42,677 bases of DNA. Origin: a bacterium. GTDB lineage: Bacteria; Electryoneota; JAOADG01. Under the pieces are notes generated by a model that saw nothing but the letters and a program-made list of their open reading frames with translations, was not told the DNA's origin and searched no databases. Made by a program: the position numbers and the translations under genes. The DNA is taken from the NCBI GenBank assembly GCA_030247525.1, contig JAOTSC010000007.1:1-42677 (forward strand), in the 5' to 3' direction. The stretch's first letter is position 1, and each line of letters starts with the position of its first letter. Shown piece after piece: positions 25,931 to 33,934 of the stretch.

Positions 25931-27715
25931 ATGAAGTTTCGAACGCGATTGTTTCTGACAATGACGGGATTCGTCGTGTTTATTGTAGTAGTCTCCATCG
26001 CAGTGGTTAGCTACCGATTCCGGTCGTCGACAATTCAACAAATTCGAGCAGAGTTTGAATGGGAACATTACAAAGTCAACCGGTTTCAGCAATTCGAGAT
26101 TCAATCGCTGATCGGGCAAGCGGTTAATGTATCGCAAGACCCTCGCCTCCGGGGTAGTATCGCTACCGGAGACCAACCGACCATCCTCCGTTCCGTAACC
26201 GAAACCGCATTGAATTACGACTACGATTTATTCTGGCTGCTGACGCCTGACGGGGTTGTGCGGGCGCGAGGGGAAACCCCGTTAGCATGGGGTGACACAC
26301 TGGCTCGCGAGCCGGCAATCCGCGATGCGATGCATGGTTACGATTCGGGCGATATCTGGCTGCGGAACGAAAAATTGTATCACATCGCCGTCGCACCAGT
26401 CCGTAGCGGGAATGCTGTCATAGCGATACTCTTGATTGGACATCGGTTCGACCGTGGTTTCGCCAACCGGTTCAGCGAACTCACCGATTTAGAGTTGGTG
26501 TTTTTAAATGAGCGGCAGGTACTTTCATCGCAAACCGATAATTTAAACGAAATGGTACTGACGGCGATTAAAGAAATAGCGAAAAAACCGTTGTGTCAAA
26601 TGAACCGGATTCCGCAAATTCCGGTGACCAACCATAGCGATTCCACGGTAGCTGCTTTCGTAACGTTTCCCTTGGGGAAAGAACCGCATGCCGGTGCATT
26701 GTTTCGGCTAAACGATGTTGCGGGAGCACAATTGGCGACCGGCGTTGTCTATAAATCGTTGCAACCGGAGTACCTCCAGCTTTACCGGATTCAACAAGCG
26801 ATTATTCTGGTGGGTGTGTTGGCAATTCTGATCTCGATTATCGCCTCTTTTTTTATCACGAAACAGATTACCCGCCCGATTGAACAATTGGTCGTTTCCT
26901 CGGCATCCTTAGGAAGAGGAAATTTGGAGACACCGATTGCAACGCAGAGCAACGATGAAATCGGCGCATTGGGGAAAGCGCTCGATGAGATGCGTCTGTC
27001 GTTGTTAGCCGCTCGGTCGGATTTGATTCGCGGGGAGCGGCTTTCAACTATCGGACAAATGGCTTCGGGAATCATTCACGATTTTAAACAGCCGATCACA
27101 GCAATTTATGGGTACATCGATTTATTGGCGCTGCCGGGCGTTCCCGACGAGTTTCGCAAGGAGCATCGCGACGCGGTCATGAAGCAAATCGACCGGATGC
27201 TCTCGATGATCAACGAATTGCTCGATTTTGCCCGCGGCGACCGGAAACTACAAAAACAGTGGATTCCCTTATGGCGGTTTATCGAAGAGATTAAAGCACC
27301 ATTCGAGCGAGAATGCCGTACTCGTCAAATCTGTATCCAAACGAAACTCGATTGGGAAGGTGAGCTCTTCATCGATGAGAAGAAACTGCAGCGCGGATTC
27401 GAGAATATTATCCGCAACGCGGTGCAGGTGCTGCCGGATGGGGGGCGGGTCGAACTATCGGCGAAGCGGGAAAACGGCTCGGTAACGTTTGCAATTCATG
27501 ACGATGGCCCTGGTATTCCTGATAAAGTTAAAGAGCATTTGTTCGACCCCTTCGTTACTTTCGGCAAGAAAGACGGCACCGGTTTGGGATTGGCGGTAGC
27601 GCAAAAAGTCGTTACGGAACATGGTGGAACGATTACCGTAGAGAGCGCCGTCGGTTCTGGCACGACCTTTTATTTGAAAATCCCGTATGAATTGCCGAAG
27701 GAGGAGACGGTATGA
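25931..27715 (+). CDS. Membrane sensor histidine kinase (double-Cache, HAMP)
   Basis: Two-component sensor, 594 residues. Membrane helix 1 (about 9-28), an extracytoplasmic double-Cache-like sensor (about 35-285; 'LFWLLTPDGVVRARGETPLAWG', 'IWLRNEKLYHIAVAPV'), membrane helix 2 (about 289-310), HAMP (310-360), HisKA with phosphoacceptor H383 in 'ASGIIHDFKQPITAIYGY', and a HATPase_c domain with N box 'FENIIRNAVQVLP', G1 'IHDDGPGIP' and 'KKDGTGLGLAV'. All catalytic boxes look intact. No response regulator is encoded nearby, so its partner is elsewhere. The stop overlaps the start of the next gene (ATGA), tying it to an outer-membrane protein; the upstream gene is a cupredoxin. The signal could be the cupredoxin's redox or copper state (inference). 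Confidence 0.93.
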   Translation: MKFRTRLFLTMTGFVVFIVVVSIAVVSYRFRSSTIQQIRAEFEWEHYKVNRFQQFEIQSLIGQAVNVSQDPRLRGSIATGDQPTILRSVTETALNYDYDLFWLLTPDGVVRARGETPLAWGDTLAREPAIRDAMHGYDSGDIWLRNEKLYHIAVAPVRSGNAVIAILLIGHRFDRGFANRFSELTDLELVFLNERQVLSSQTDNLNEMVLTAIKEIAKKPLCQMNRIPQIPVTNHSDSTVAAFVTFPLGKEPHAGALFRLNDVAGAQLATGVVYKSLQPEYLQLYRIQQAIILVGVLAILISIIASFFITKQITRPIEQLVVSSASLGRGNLETPIATQSNDEIGALGKALDEMRLSLLAARSDLIRGERLSTIGQMASGIIHDFKQPITAIYGYIDLLALPGVPDEFRKEHRDAVMKQIDRMLSMINELLDFARGDRKLQKQWIPLWRFIEEIKAPFERECRTRQICIQTKLDWEGELFIDEKKLQRGFENIIRNAVQVLPDGGRVELSAKRENGSVTFAIHDDGPGIPDKVKEHLFDPFVTFGKKDGTGLGLAVAQKVVTEHGGTITVESAVGSGTTFYLKIPYELPKEETV

Positions 27716-28872
27716 AGCGATGGCTGTTGTTGGCGATATTTTGTTTTCTCGTTGGCACATCCGCTTTGGCTGCCGATTACGGGATACTGGGAGGAGAGGG
27801 GCTTACCACCGCCGGCGATGTCACCTTGAATTGGCGGGCGTTGGAGCGGAATAATCGGTTGAATTCAAATTATCGCGGCGACGATCCGTTTAGTGAAGCG
27901 CGTATTCGCGTTTTCATGGTGAAGCAATTCGATTCGACGAAGAAAGTGAATGTTGAATTTCTGTGGGATTCCGAGTCCGACCCTCACATTTTCGGCGCAT
28001 ACCTGACTTTGCGGCGCGCCATCGGTCCAGTGGGGATTCGTACCGGGTTCATTCCTTCGGCATTGGGAAATTACTCGACTCGTTCGACTTACTTCAATCA
28101 AAATCCGGTGATCGGGGTACCGGCAATTTGGCATTACAAAACGACCTTGAATTCGAGCGGGAGTTTTAACAACGATTCGATTCATGTCCGGGGCAGCTCG
28201 GTCAATTACGGTTATGGAATTCCGGTCGCATACGACGCTTGTTGGAATTTCGGATCGGAATTTTTCATCGATCAGTGCGGTTGGTGGGATGCCTCGCTCG
28301 CGGTAACGACCGGTTCCACCTCGAATCCGCTATCGACGACCAATCTTGGTTATCAGAAGATTGCTCGCATTGCATTTCGCACATCGCCGGCATTGCGATT
28401 CGGGTTCTCCTCTGCCAATTCGTCGTGGATTCGTCCCGATGCGAAAGTGAAGTATCCGAAGAAGCCGTTGGAATACTACCAGAACGTCGGGAACGCGTTT
28501 TTCGAGGCGGGCTATGGCCATTGGCAGTGGTTCGGCGAGGCGATGCATTGCGCGTGGCAGACCCCGTTTATTAAAGAAGGGACGATCACTGCGACCGGTG
28601 GTTATCTCGAGTCGCGTTGGAATTTCTATCCGGGTTATTATTGGGGATTGCGATTAGACCGGATGCAATTTAGCGATATCGCGGAATCGGTGAACGACGA
28701 TAGTGTAAAAGAACCCTGGACCTATAACTTCAATCGGATCGAAACCGCGCTGGCATGGCGGGTGATTCGGGAAGGGGTTATCCGGCTCGATTATCAAGGC
28801 ACCTACTTCGACGAAAGCCACGAATACCACCCAATCCACTTCTTGGCACTGCAGTGGATGTTCGCGTTTTAG
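27712..28872 (+). CDS. Outer-membrane beta-barrel protein of unknown function (kinase-linked)
   Basis: A 386-residue exported protein with a signal peptide (MKRWLLLAIFCFLVGTSALA) that begins 'ADYGILGGEGLTTAGDVTLNWRALERNNRLNSNYRGDDPF' and shows alternating aromatic strands throughout, ending 'LQWMFAF' with the terminal Phe of outer-membrane barrels. The region 'SEARIRVFMVKQFDSTKKVNVEFLWDSES' followed by 'GPVGIRTGFIPSALGNYSTR' resembles porin-like proteins. It overlaps the kinase stop by four bases, so the two are translationally coupled. The GGAGG just before the ATG lies inside the kinase gene. I do not recognise a specific family. It may be a porin for whatever the kinase and cupredoxin detect. 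Confidence 0.8.
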   Translation: MKRWLLLAIFCFLVGTSALAADYGILGGEGLTTAGDVTLNWRALERNNRLNSNYRGDDPFSEARIRVFMVKQFDSTKKVNVEFLWDSESDPHIFGAYLTLRRAIGPVGIRTGFIPSALGNYSTRSTYFNQNPVIGVPAIWHYKTTLNSSGSFNNDSIHVRGSSVNYGYGIPVAYDACWNFGSEFFIDQCGWWDASLAVTTGSTSNPLSTTNLGYQKIARIAFRTSPALRFGFSSANSSWIRPDAKVKYPKKPLEYYQNVGNAFFEAGYGHWQWFGEAMHCAWQTPFIKEGTITATGGYLESRWNFYPGYYWGLRLDRMQFSDIAESVNDDSVKEPWTYNFNRIETALAWRVIREGVIRLDYQGTYFDESHEYHPIHFLALQWMFAF

Positions 28873-28926
28873 GGTGTCTATTTTACCACCACTTTCACCT
28901 ATTTGACTTACACTTAGGTCGTAACT

Positions 28927-29700
28927 ATGAGAATAGTCAAAACAACAATACTTGTAATGTTCGGTCTCGGATTGATCGTAAGTGACCGTTCCAATGCGCA
29001 AGTTGTATTACCCTCGCAGTCGGTCAGCAATACAAATCAAGTTCCTGTGATTGAACTTAAAAAAAATGAACCGATGCAAACTCAACGAGAGAGGATAGCG
29101 ATTCGTGGAGTGTGGGGATTCGGAATATCGGTAAACGATGGATTAAAAAAAGCAACGAATGAATACTTTCGTGCTGCTCACTTTCAAGAGGATGCTCAAA
29201 TCTGGCAACCTGAATTCTCCATCGGTGTCGAGTACCGCTTTACCCGAAAGATGAGTGTGGTTCCCGGTATGATGTTTTCGATTCATTACAATCAAGATAG
29301 TAAATGGGATCCCTACTGGGGGGATGTTAAGCCACCACCTATTCATTTAGTAAGATATCAGATCCTCTTTACGGTTAACTATCGGTATTACCTGATTGAG
29401 TCAGAGCAAAAGACCATATTTTGGAAAGGTACGCTTGGCTACCCCTCCTATTTCACGAGTGGAGAAAATAAACTAACTACCAATCCCAATGGCATTACTC
29501 TTGGATTAGGACTAGGTTATTTTGGGAAGAAGAACATAGATATTAATCCCTTGGGATTTGAACTTGGCTTTCTGACCTTTCCGGTATCTGTACGTTACCC
29601 ATACAATGAAACCCCCTATGGAACTGCGTCTCGTTATCGTGTTGCAAAATATAACGATACCTTTATAGCCTATTATCTGAAAATGATTAGGACGTTTTAG
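28927..29700 (+). CDS. Outer-membrane beta-barrel protein, hypothetical
   Basis: A 257-residue exported protein. Signal peptide MRIVKTTILVMFGLGLIVSDRSNA, then a linker and a small barrel-like region with alternating strands: 'PEFSIGVEYRFTRKMSVVPGMMFSIHYN', 'RYQILFTVNYRYYLIESEQ', 'GITLGLGLGYFG', ending 'YLKMIRTF' with terminal Phe. The pattern fits the OmpA/OmpW-sized outer-membrane barrels that FCB bacteria encode in number; no specific function can be assigned. It follows the kinase-linked barrel by 54 nt and may belong to the same operon, but its base composition is more AT-rich than its neighbours. Confidence 0.7.
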   Translation: MRIVKTTILVMFGLGLIVSDRSNAQVVLPSQSVSNTNQVPVIELKKNEPMQTQRERIAIRGVWGFGISVNDGLKKATNEYFRAAHFQEDAQIWQPEFSIGVEYRFTRKMSVVPGMMFSIHYNQDSKWDPYWGDVKPPPIHLVRYQILFTVNYRYYLIESEQKTIFWKGTLGYPSYFTSGENKLTTNPNGITLGLGLGYFGKKNIDINPLGFELGFLTFPVSVRYPYNETPYGTASRYRVAKYNDTFIAYYLKMIRTF

Positions 29701-29821
29701 ACGAATTAGTATCAATCAAATGCAATAAGAGATTTGTTCACCTCATCTCATTTTGTGTGTTGCTTCACCGGTATTCGTGAGAATCGAAGCGCAATGGTCC
29801 TATATCCTCTATTCCCCAAAA

Positions 29822-29850
29822 TTGACTTTCCCTTGGGGAGCCTCTATATT
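29822..29850 (+). promoter_or_regulatory. Sigma-70-like promoter of tRNA-His
   Basis: TTGACT (29822-29827), 17-bp spacer, TATATT (29845-29850). Near-consensus -35/-10 pair placing the transcript start about eight bases before the tRNA. It probably drives tRNA-His and may read into hisS. Confidence 0.75.
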
Positions 29851-29864
29851 GCTCTCCGCACTAT

Positions 29865-29938
29865 GCAGCCGTAGCTCAGTTGGTTAGAGCGCCTGACTGT
29901 GGATCAGGAGGTCAATGGTTCGAGTCCATTCGGCTGTA
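29865..29938 (+). tRNA. tRNA-His (GTG anticodon), lacking G-1 and with U72/A73
   Basis: A 74-nt cloverleaf. Acceptor GCAGCCG pairs with CGGCTGT (a G1-U72 wobble); D stem GCTC/GAGC with loop A14 G15 T T G18 G19 T20 T20a A21; anticodon stem CCTGA/TCAGG with loop C T GTG G A; T stem AATGG/CCATT with TTCGAGT loop. The discriminator is A73, followed by CA, so the CCA end is not encoded. The base before position 1 is T, not G. Standard bacterial tRNA-His has G-1 paired with C73; here both are absent while U72, A73 and U20a match the Caulobacter type. hisS lies 105 nt downstream. Confidence 0.97.
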
Positions 29939-29976
29939 CAAAAGCGTCCTTGACGCGAAGCATCCATTTGTTTATG

Positions 29977-30012
29977 ACGCCCGCGTAGCACTTCTCTGGA
30001 GAACGCGGGCGT
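29977..30012 (+). promoter_or_regulatory. Hairpin between tRNA-His and hisS
   Basis: ACGCCCGCGT (29977-29986) and ACGCGGGCGT (30003-30012) form a perfect 10-bp stem with a 16-nt loop, followed by TGCTATTT, 31 nt before the hisS ATG. It could be a partial terminator, a processing site separating the tRNA from the hisS message, or a regulatory leader stem. Confidence 0.55.
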
Positions 30013-30043
30013 TGCTATTTCCAAAAATGAGACAGGAACGACC

Positions 30044-31549
30044 ATGAAAGCGAATCGTACCGTACCCCGGTTGTACAAAGGGTTTCGCGATATTTTTGCC
30101 GCTGATCTGCAGATGCGGAATTGGATGATCGACCGTATCCGTACGGTCTATGAGCGCTACGGTTTCGCTCCGCTCGAGACACCCGCCATCGAGTACGTCG
30201 ACGTGTTGGGGAAGTTCCTGCCGGAAGCCGATCAACCGGATGGCGGTATCTTCTCTTTTCGCAATGAGGATCAGGACTGGATTGCTTTGCGATACGATTT
30301 AACCGCACCGCTCTCGCGGGTAGTGGCACAGTACCCGGAGTTGCCGCGGCCATTCCGCCGCTATCAGGTGGGGCCGGTGTATCGTTTCGAGAAACCGGGA
30401 CCGGGACGGTTCCGTGAATTCTACCAATTCGATTTCGATACGGTCGGCGCGTCCTCGATGATGGCGGATGCCGAAGTCTGTATGATCATCGCCGAGACAT
30501 TGGAGGCGTTGGGAATCGAGCGAGGACAATACCTCGTGAAAGTAAACGACCGGAAAATCCTTTCGGGCGTACTGGAATCGGCGGGGCTGCTCGAATACAC
30601 GAAGGATGTGACGTACAAAGGGTCGAATGGGGAAGAAGTCACGAAAACAATCACCGCCGCCGACATTCTCCGCAGTATCGATAAACTCGATAAGATTGGC
30701 ATACCCGGCGTTAAGCAACTGCTCAGCGGTGGGCGGCGCGACCAGTCGGGCGACTTTACTCCCGGCTGTCAACTATCCGACGAAGCGATTGCTGTCATCG
30801 AAGCATACTTGAATACGCAAGGTGCAACCCGGCTTGCCGTGTGCGACCAATGGGAGAAAATCGTCGGTGAATCGAAGATCGGACTCGAAGGGGTCGCCGA
30901 ACTCCGTGAAATAGATGGGATCCTCTCGGCGCTCGGTATCGACGAATCGCAGGTGATTTACGATCCGACGATTGTCCGCGGGTTGGCGTACTACACCGGC
31001 CCGGTGTTTGAAGCGGTACTCACATTTCCCATCTTCGACGAAAAGGGTGAGGAAAAACAATTTGGAACGGTGTTCGGTGGCGGTCGTTACGACAGTTTAA
31101 TCGAACGCTTCACCGGTCAAAAGGTTGCCGCGACCGGCGCCAGCGTCGGCGTTGACCGATTGCTTGCCGCTTTGAAACTACTCGGGAAAGTTCCCAACCG
31201 CAGCTCGACCGCGCAAGTACTCGTAACAGTAATGGATAAAAAATCCGGTGCGGAATATGCGAAGATTGCGAAGGAGTTGCGCGAAGCCGGGATCAATGCG
31301 GAGCTGTTTACCGGCAACGGCAATATCGGCAAACAACTCAAGTATGCCGATCATTGCAATATCCCGTTTGCGCTAATCGCCGGGGAGAATGAATTTGCAG
31401 CGGGGGAAGTGCAAATCAAAGATTTATGGTTAGGGAAAGAACTCTCGGAACAAATCGCCGGCAGGGAAGAGTGGCGCCGCGACCGTCCTGCACAATCGAC
31501 TGTGAAGCGGGAAGAGTTAGTCGCATTTTTGAAGGAAGCGTTGCAGTAG
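30044..31549 (+). CDS. hisS: Histidyl-tRNA synthetase, divergent alphaproteobacterial-like type
   Basis: Charges tRNA-His; class II synthetase, 501 residues, longer than the usual 420-430. Motif 2 reads 'RYQVGPVYRFEKPGPGRFREFYQFDFDTVG' (in segments), the histidine-binding stretch is 'VRGLAYYTGPVFEAV', and motif 3 is 'GASVGVDRLLAAL'. A C-terminal anticodon-binding domain follows ('AQVLVTVMDKKSGAEYAKIAKELREAGI' region). The N-terminal 'PRLYKGFRDIF', 'LGKFLPEADQPDGGIFSF' and 'KPGPGRF' are, from memory, the signature of the divergent Caulobacter-type HisRS and not the common bacterial form. The GGAAC/AGGA ribosome binding site lies about seven bases before the ATG. Its likely substrate, an unusual tRNA-His, is encoded immediately upstream. 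Stop is TAG. Confidence 0.95.
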   Translation: MKANRTVPRLYKGFRDIFAADLQMRNWMIDRIRTVYERYGFAPLETPAIEYVDVLGKFLPEADQPDGGIFSFRNEDQDWIALRYDLTAPLSRVVAQYPELPRPFRRYQVGPVYRFEKPGPGRFREFYQFDFDTVGASSMMADAEVCMIIAETLEALGIERGQYLVKVNDRKILSGVLESAGLLEYTKDVTYKGSNGEEVTKTITAADILRSIDKLDKIGIPGVKQLLSGGRRDQSGDFTPGCQLSDEAIAVIEAYLNTQGATRLAVCDQWEKIVGESKIGLEGVAELREIDGILSALGIDESQVIYDPTIVRGLAYYTGPVFEAVLTFPIFDEKGEEKQFGTVFGGGRYDSLIERFTGQKVAATGASVGVDRLLAALKLLGKVPNRSSTAQVLVTVMDKKSGAEYAKIAKELREAGINAELFTGNGNIGKQLKYADHCNIPFALIAGENEFAAGEVQIKDLWLGKELSEQIAGREEWRRDRPAQSTVKREELVAFLKEALQ

Positions 31550-31575
31550 GGGTATAATCACACAAATACACAGGT

Positions 31576-31604
31576 GTAGGGGCGGGTTGCCATGCCCGCC
31601 CGAC
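31576..31604. repeat. GTAGGGGCG-family palindrome after hisS
   Basis: GTAGGGGCGGG, core TTGCCATG, CCCGCCC followed by GAC. Stem GGGCGGG/CCCGCCC; 26 nt past the hisS stop. Part of the interspersed palindrome family with a stem different from the other copies. Confidence 0.65.
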
Positions 31605-31679
31605 GACACCATTCATTCAACGAGATTCTAAGGACAACACCCCGATCGCCCTAACTGGTGGTGTGCAACATTTTTCATT

Positions 31680-31741
31680 GGACAGACAGGGGCATCTGTC
31701 CCTACTACGCAAAGACAGGCGGGCATTGCTGCCCGCCTGTC
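31680..31741. repeat. Two palindromes between convergent hisS and groEL
   Basis: GGACAGA...TCTGTCC followed by CTAC (31680-31705), and a perfect 12-bp stem GACAGGCGGGCA, loop TTGC, TGCCCGCCTGTC (31714-31741). The second lies 28 nt beyond the groEL stop and is followed on the minus strand by TTTGCG, so it may also terminate groEL. Confidence 0.7.
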
Positions 31742-31768
31742 TGTTGTTCGGAACGGATGTTCGCGAAG

Positions 31769-33403
31769 TTAGTAGTCCATGCCGCCCATACCGCCACCGG
31801 GCATTTGGGGCATTGCCGGCGGATTCTTATCCTTCTTCTCGGCAATCACGGCTTCCGTCATCAGCATTAAGCCGGCAACCGAAGCGGCATTTTCCAAGGC
31901 GACGCGGGCAACCTTGGTCGGGTCAATCACGCCAGCCGCGATGAGGTCTTCGTAGACCATCGTGCGAGCATTGTAACCATACGCGCCCTTGCCTTCATTC
32001 ACCTTATTCACAATAACCGAACCTTCGAGACCGGCATTCTGAACGATTTGGCGAATTGGCTCTTCCAACGAACGGACGAGAATTTTCTTGCCCTGTTTGA
32101 TGTCGACATTGGCGCCTTCGATCTTGATCGCAGTCGCCGCGCGCAGTAACGCCACACCACCGCCGGGGACAATGCCTTCTTCCACTGCGGCACGGGTCGC
32201 ATGGAGCGCATCTTCGACGCGGGCCTTCTTTTCCTTCATTTCGACTTCGGTCGCAGCGCCAATCTTCAATACGGCAACACCGCCGGACAACTTCGCGACG
32301 CGTTCCTGCAACTTCTCTTTGTCGTAGTCGCTGGTGCTCTTCTCGATCTGCTTGCGGATATTTTCGATGCGCGCTTGGATGTCGATGGTCTTGCCAGCGC
32401 CTTCGATAATGGTCGTATTGTCCTTGTCGATGACAACTTTCTTCGCCTTGCCAAGGTCGGTCAACAGCGCATTTTCCAGCTTGAAGCCGGCTTCTTCGCT
32501 AATCACCCGACCGCCGGTCAATACGGCGATATCTTCGAGCATTGCCTTGCGGCGGTCGCCAAAACCCGGTGCCTTGATTGCGGCGACACGGAGGGTACCG
32601 CGGAGCTTATTAACGACTAACGTGGCAAGCGCTTCCCCTTCGACGTCTTCGGAGATGATGATAAGCGCACGGCCTTGCTGGGCAACCTTCTCCAATACCG
32701 GGAGGAGGTCTTTCATATTGGAAATCTTCTTGTCGTAGATGAGGATCATCGGGTCTTCGAGTGCCGCTTCCATCTCATCCGGATTCGTTACGAAGTACGG
32801 GGAGATGTAACCACGATCGAACTGCATTCCTTCGACGACATCGAGCGTCGTATCGATACCCTTGGCTTCTTCCACCGTGATGACGCCGTCTTTACCGACT
32901 TTGTCCATCGCATCGGCAATCAATTCGCCAATTTCTTCGTCGTTATTCGCGGAAATCGTACCGACTTGGGCGATTTCCTTCTTGCCGCCGACCGGCTTCG
33001 ACATCTTCTTCAGTTCGGCAACCACTTCCTTGACTGCATCGTCAATACCGCGTTTGAGGTCAACCGGATTCATTCCGGCGGTGACTGCTTTCAAACCTTC
33101 GGCATAGATTTGCTGGGCAAGTACGGTGGCGGTAGTGGTACCGTCGCCGGCGACGTCGCTGGTCTTCGAGGCGACTTCACGCACCATCTGCGCGCCCATA
33201 TTCTCAAGACCGTCTTCGAGTTCGACTTCCTTCGCTACCGTGACGCCGTCTTTGGTGACGGTCGGAGCGCCGAATTTCTTCTCGATCACGACATTACGGC
33301 CGCGGGGTCCGAGGGTGGTCTTCACTGCGTTTGCAAGCGCATCAACACCGCGCTTGAGCGCCGACCGCGCTTCTAATTCATAGGTAATAATTTTCGCTGC
33401 CAT
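31769..33403 (-). CDS. groL: Chaperonin GroEL (60 kDa)
   Basis: Folding chaperonin, cytosolic 14-mer, 544 residues. Starts '[42 protein letters not shown]' and contains the ATP-binding '[12 protein letters not shown]', '[19 protein letters not shown]' and the flexible tail 'GGGMGGMDY'. All expected segments are present. It follows groES on the minus strand, but the 135-nt gap between them, normally short, contains a MITE-like element (33441-33531). The groEL ATG is preceded by AGGAGAAAATACTGCT. No convincing CIRCE operator is visible upstream of groES. Confidence 0.99.
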   Translation of the reverse strand: MAAKIITYELEARSALKRGVDALANAVKTTLGPRGRNVVIEKKFGAPTVTKDGVTVAKEVELEDGLENMGAQMVREVASKTSDVAGDGTTTATVLAQQIYAEGLKAVTAGMNPVDLKRGIDDAVKEVVAELKKMSKPVGGKKEIAQVGTISANNDEEIGELIADAMDKVGKDGVITVEEAKGIDTTLDVVEGMQFDRGYISPYFVTNPDEMEAALEDPMILIYDKKISNMKDLLPVLEKVAQQGRALIIISEDVEGEALATLVVNKLRGTLRVAAIKAPGFGDRRKAMLEDIAVLTGGRVISEEAGFKLENALLTDLGKAKKVVIDKDNTTIIEGAGKTIDIQARIENIRKQIEKSTSDYDKEKLQERVAKLSGGVAVLKIGAATEVEMKEKKARVEDALHATRAAVEEGIVPGGGVALLRAATAIKIEGANVDIKQGKKILVRSLEEPIRQIVQNAGLEGSVIVNKVNEGKGAYGYNARTMVYEDLIAAGVIDPTKVARVALENAASVAGLMLMTEAVIAEKKDKNPPAMPQMPGGGMGGMDY

Positions 33404-33440
33404 AGCAGTATTTTCTCCTAAATTTCAATTTTCGGTAGGG

Positions 33441-33531
33441 TGTCATCGCGAGGCGCTTTGCGCCGTGGCGATCCCATTTGCTTTCTGCGATTGCTTCGTC
33501 GTTCGCACGCGGCGAACTCCTCGCAATGACA
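33441..33531. mobile_element. 91-bp MITE-like element between groES and groEL
   Basis: Terminal inverted repeats TGTCATCGCGAGG (33441-33453) and CCTCGCAATGACA (33519-33531), one mismatch in 13. The inside has further self-complementary text (GGCGATC..., GCGATTGCTTCG). Elements of this 'GTCATTGCGAGG...' kind occur as interspersed non-coding repeats in many bacterial genomes. It would be transcribed within the groESL message as a long hairpin. Confidence 0.7.
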
Positions 33532-33538
33532 GGAAATA

Positions 33539-33841
33539 TTACTTGACAAGTGCCAGAATGTCGGTTCGGGAAAGGATCAGATACTTCTCGCCTTCCCATT
33601 CGATTTCGGTTCCGCCGTACTTCGAGTGCAGTACTTTGTCGCCAATCTTGACGATGTCGGAAAGCTTCGCTTTCTTCTCATTTTCCTTTTCGACATCGAA
33701 TCCCAAGGCGACGACGACTGCCATCGTCGGCTTCTCTTTGACGGTGTCCGGGATGATGATGCTGCCGAACTTCTTTTCTTCCTGCTCGATGGGCTTCACA
33801 AGCACGCGCTCGTCCATCGGTTGCAGCGGTACGTTTGCCAT
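33539..33841 (-). CDS. groS: Co-chaperonin GroES (10 kDa)
   Basis: Heptameric lid of the GroEL chamber, 100 residues. 'PLQPMDERVLVKPIEQEEKKFGSIIIPDT' includes the mobile loop region with the 'IIIP' GroEL-binding motif, and 'GDKVLHSKYGGTEIEWEGEKYLILSRTDILALV' is the normal C-terminal half. Strong ribosome binding site GGAGGA before the ATG. First gene of groESL on the minus strand. The upstream gene (repeat surface protein) ends 93 nt before, with a palindrome in between. Confidence 0.98.
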   Translation of the reverse strand: MANVPLQPMDERVLVKPIEQEEKKFGSIIIPDTVKEKPTMAVVVALGFDVEKENEKKAKLSDIVKIGDKVLHSKYGGTEIEWEGEKYLILSRTDILALVK

Positions 33842-33900
33842 TCTTTCATTCCTCCGTTTGGTTATTAGCGTTTGGGTATTGCTACCCGTTTACTTCCATT

Positions 33901-33924
33901 GGGCGTATTGCAATACGCCCCTAC
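33901..33924. repeat. Exact copy of the RAYT-associated palindrome
   Basis: 24-nt element in the orientation GGGCGTATTGC...CCCCTAC, identical to the copies flanking the transposase at 35956, 36002 and 36564. The stem GGGCGTATT/AATACGCCC is perfect. It lies upstream of groES. Confidence 0.85.
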
Positions 33925-33934
33925 ATTTGAAAAA

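Noticed and set aside
32675-33376. 233-codon plus-strand frame opposite groEL
   Set aside because: Antisense shadow of a highly conserved coding sequence; no start signal or family.
33842-33934. CIRCE operator upstream of groES
   Set aside because: A TTAGC...GCTA pair exists but spans only 21 bases, not 27, and the outer bases do not pair; not convincing.
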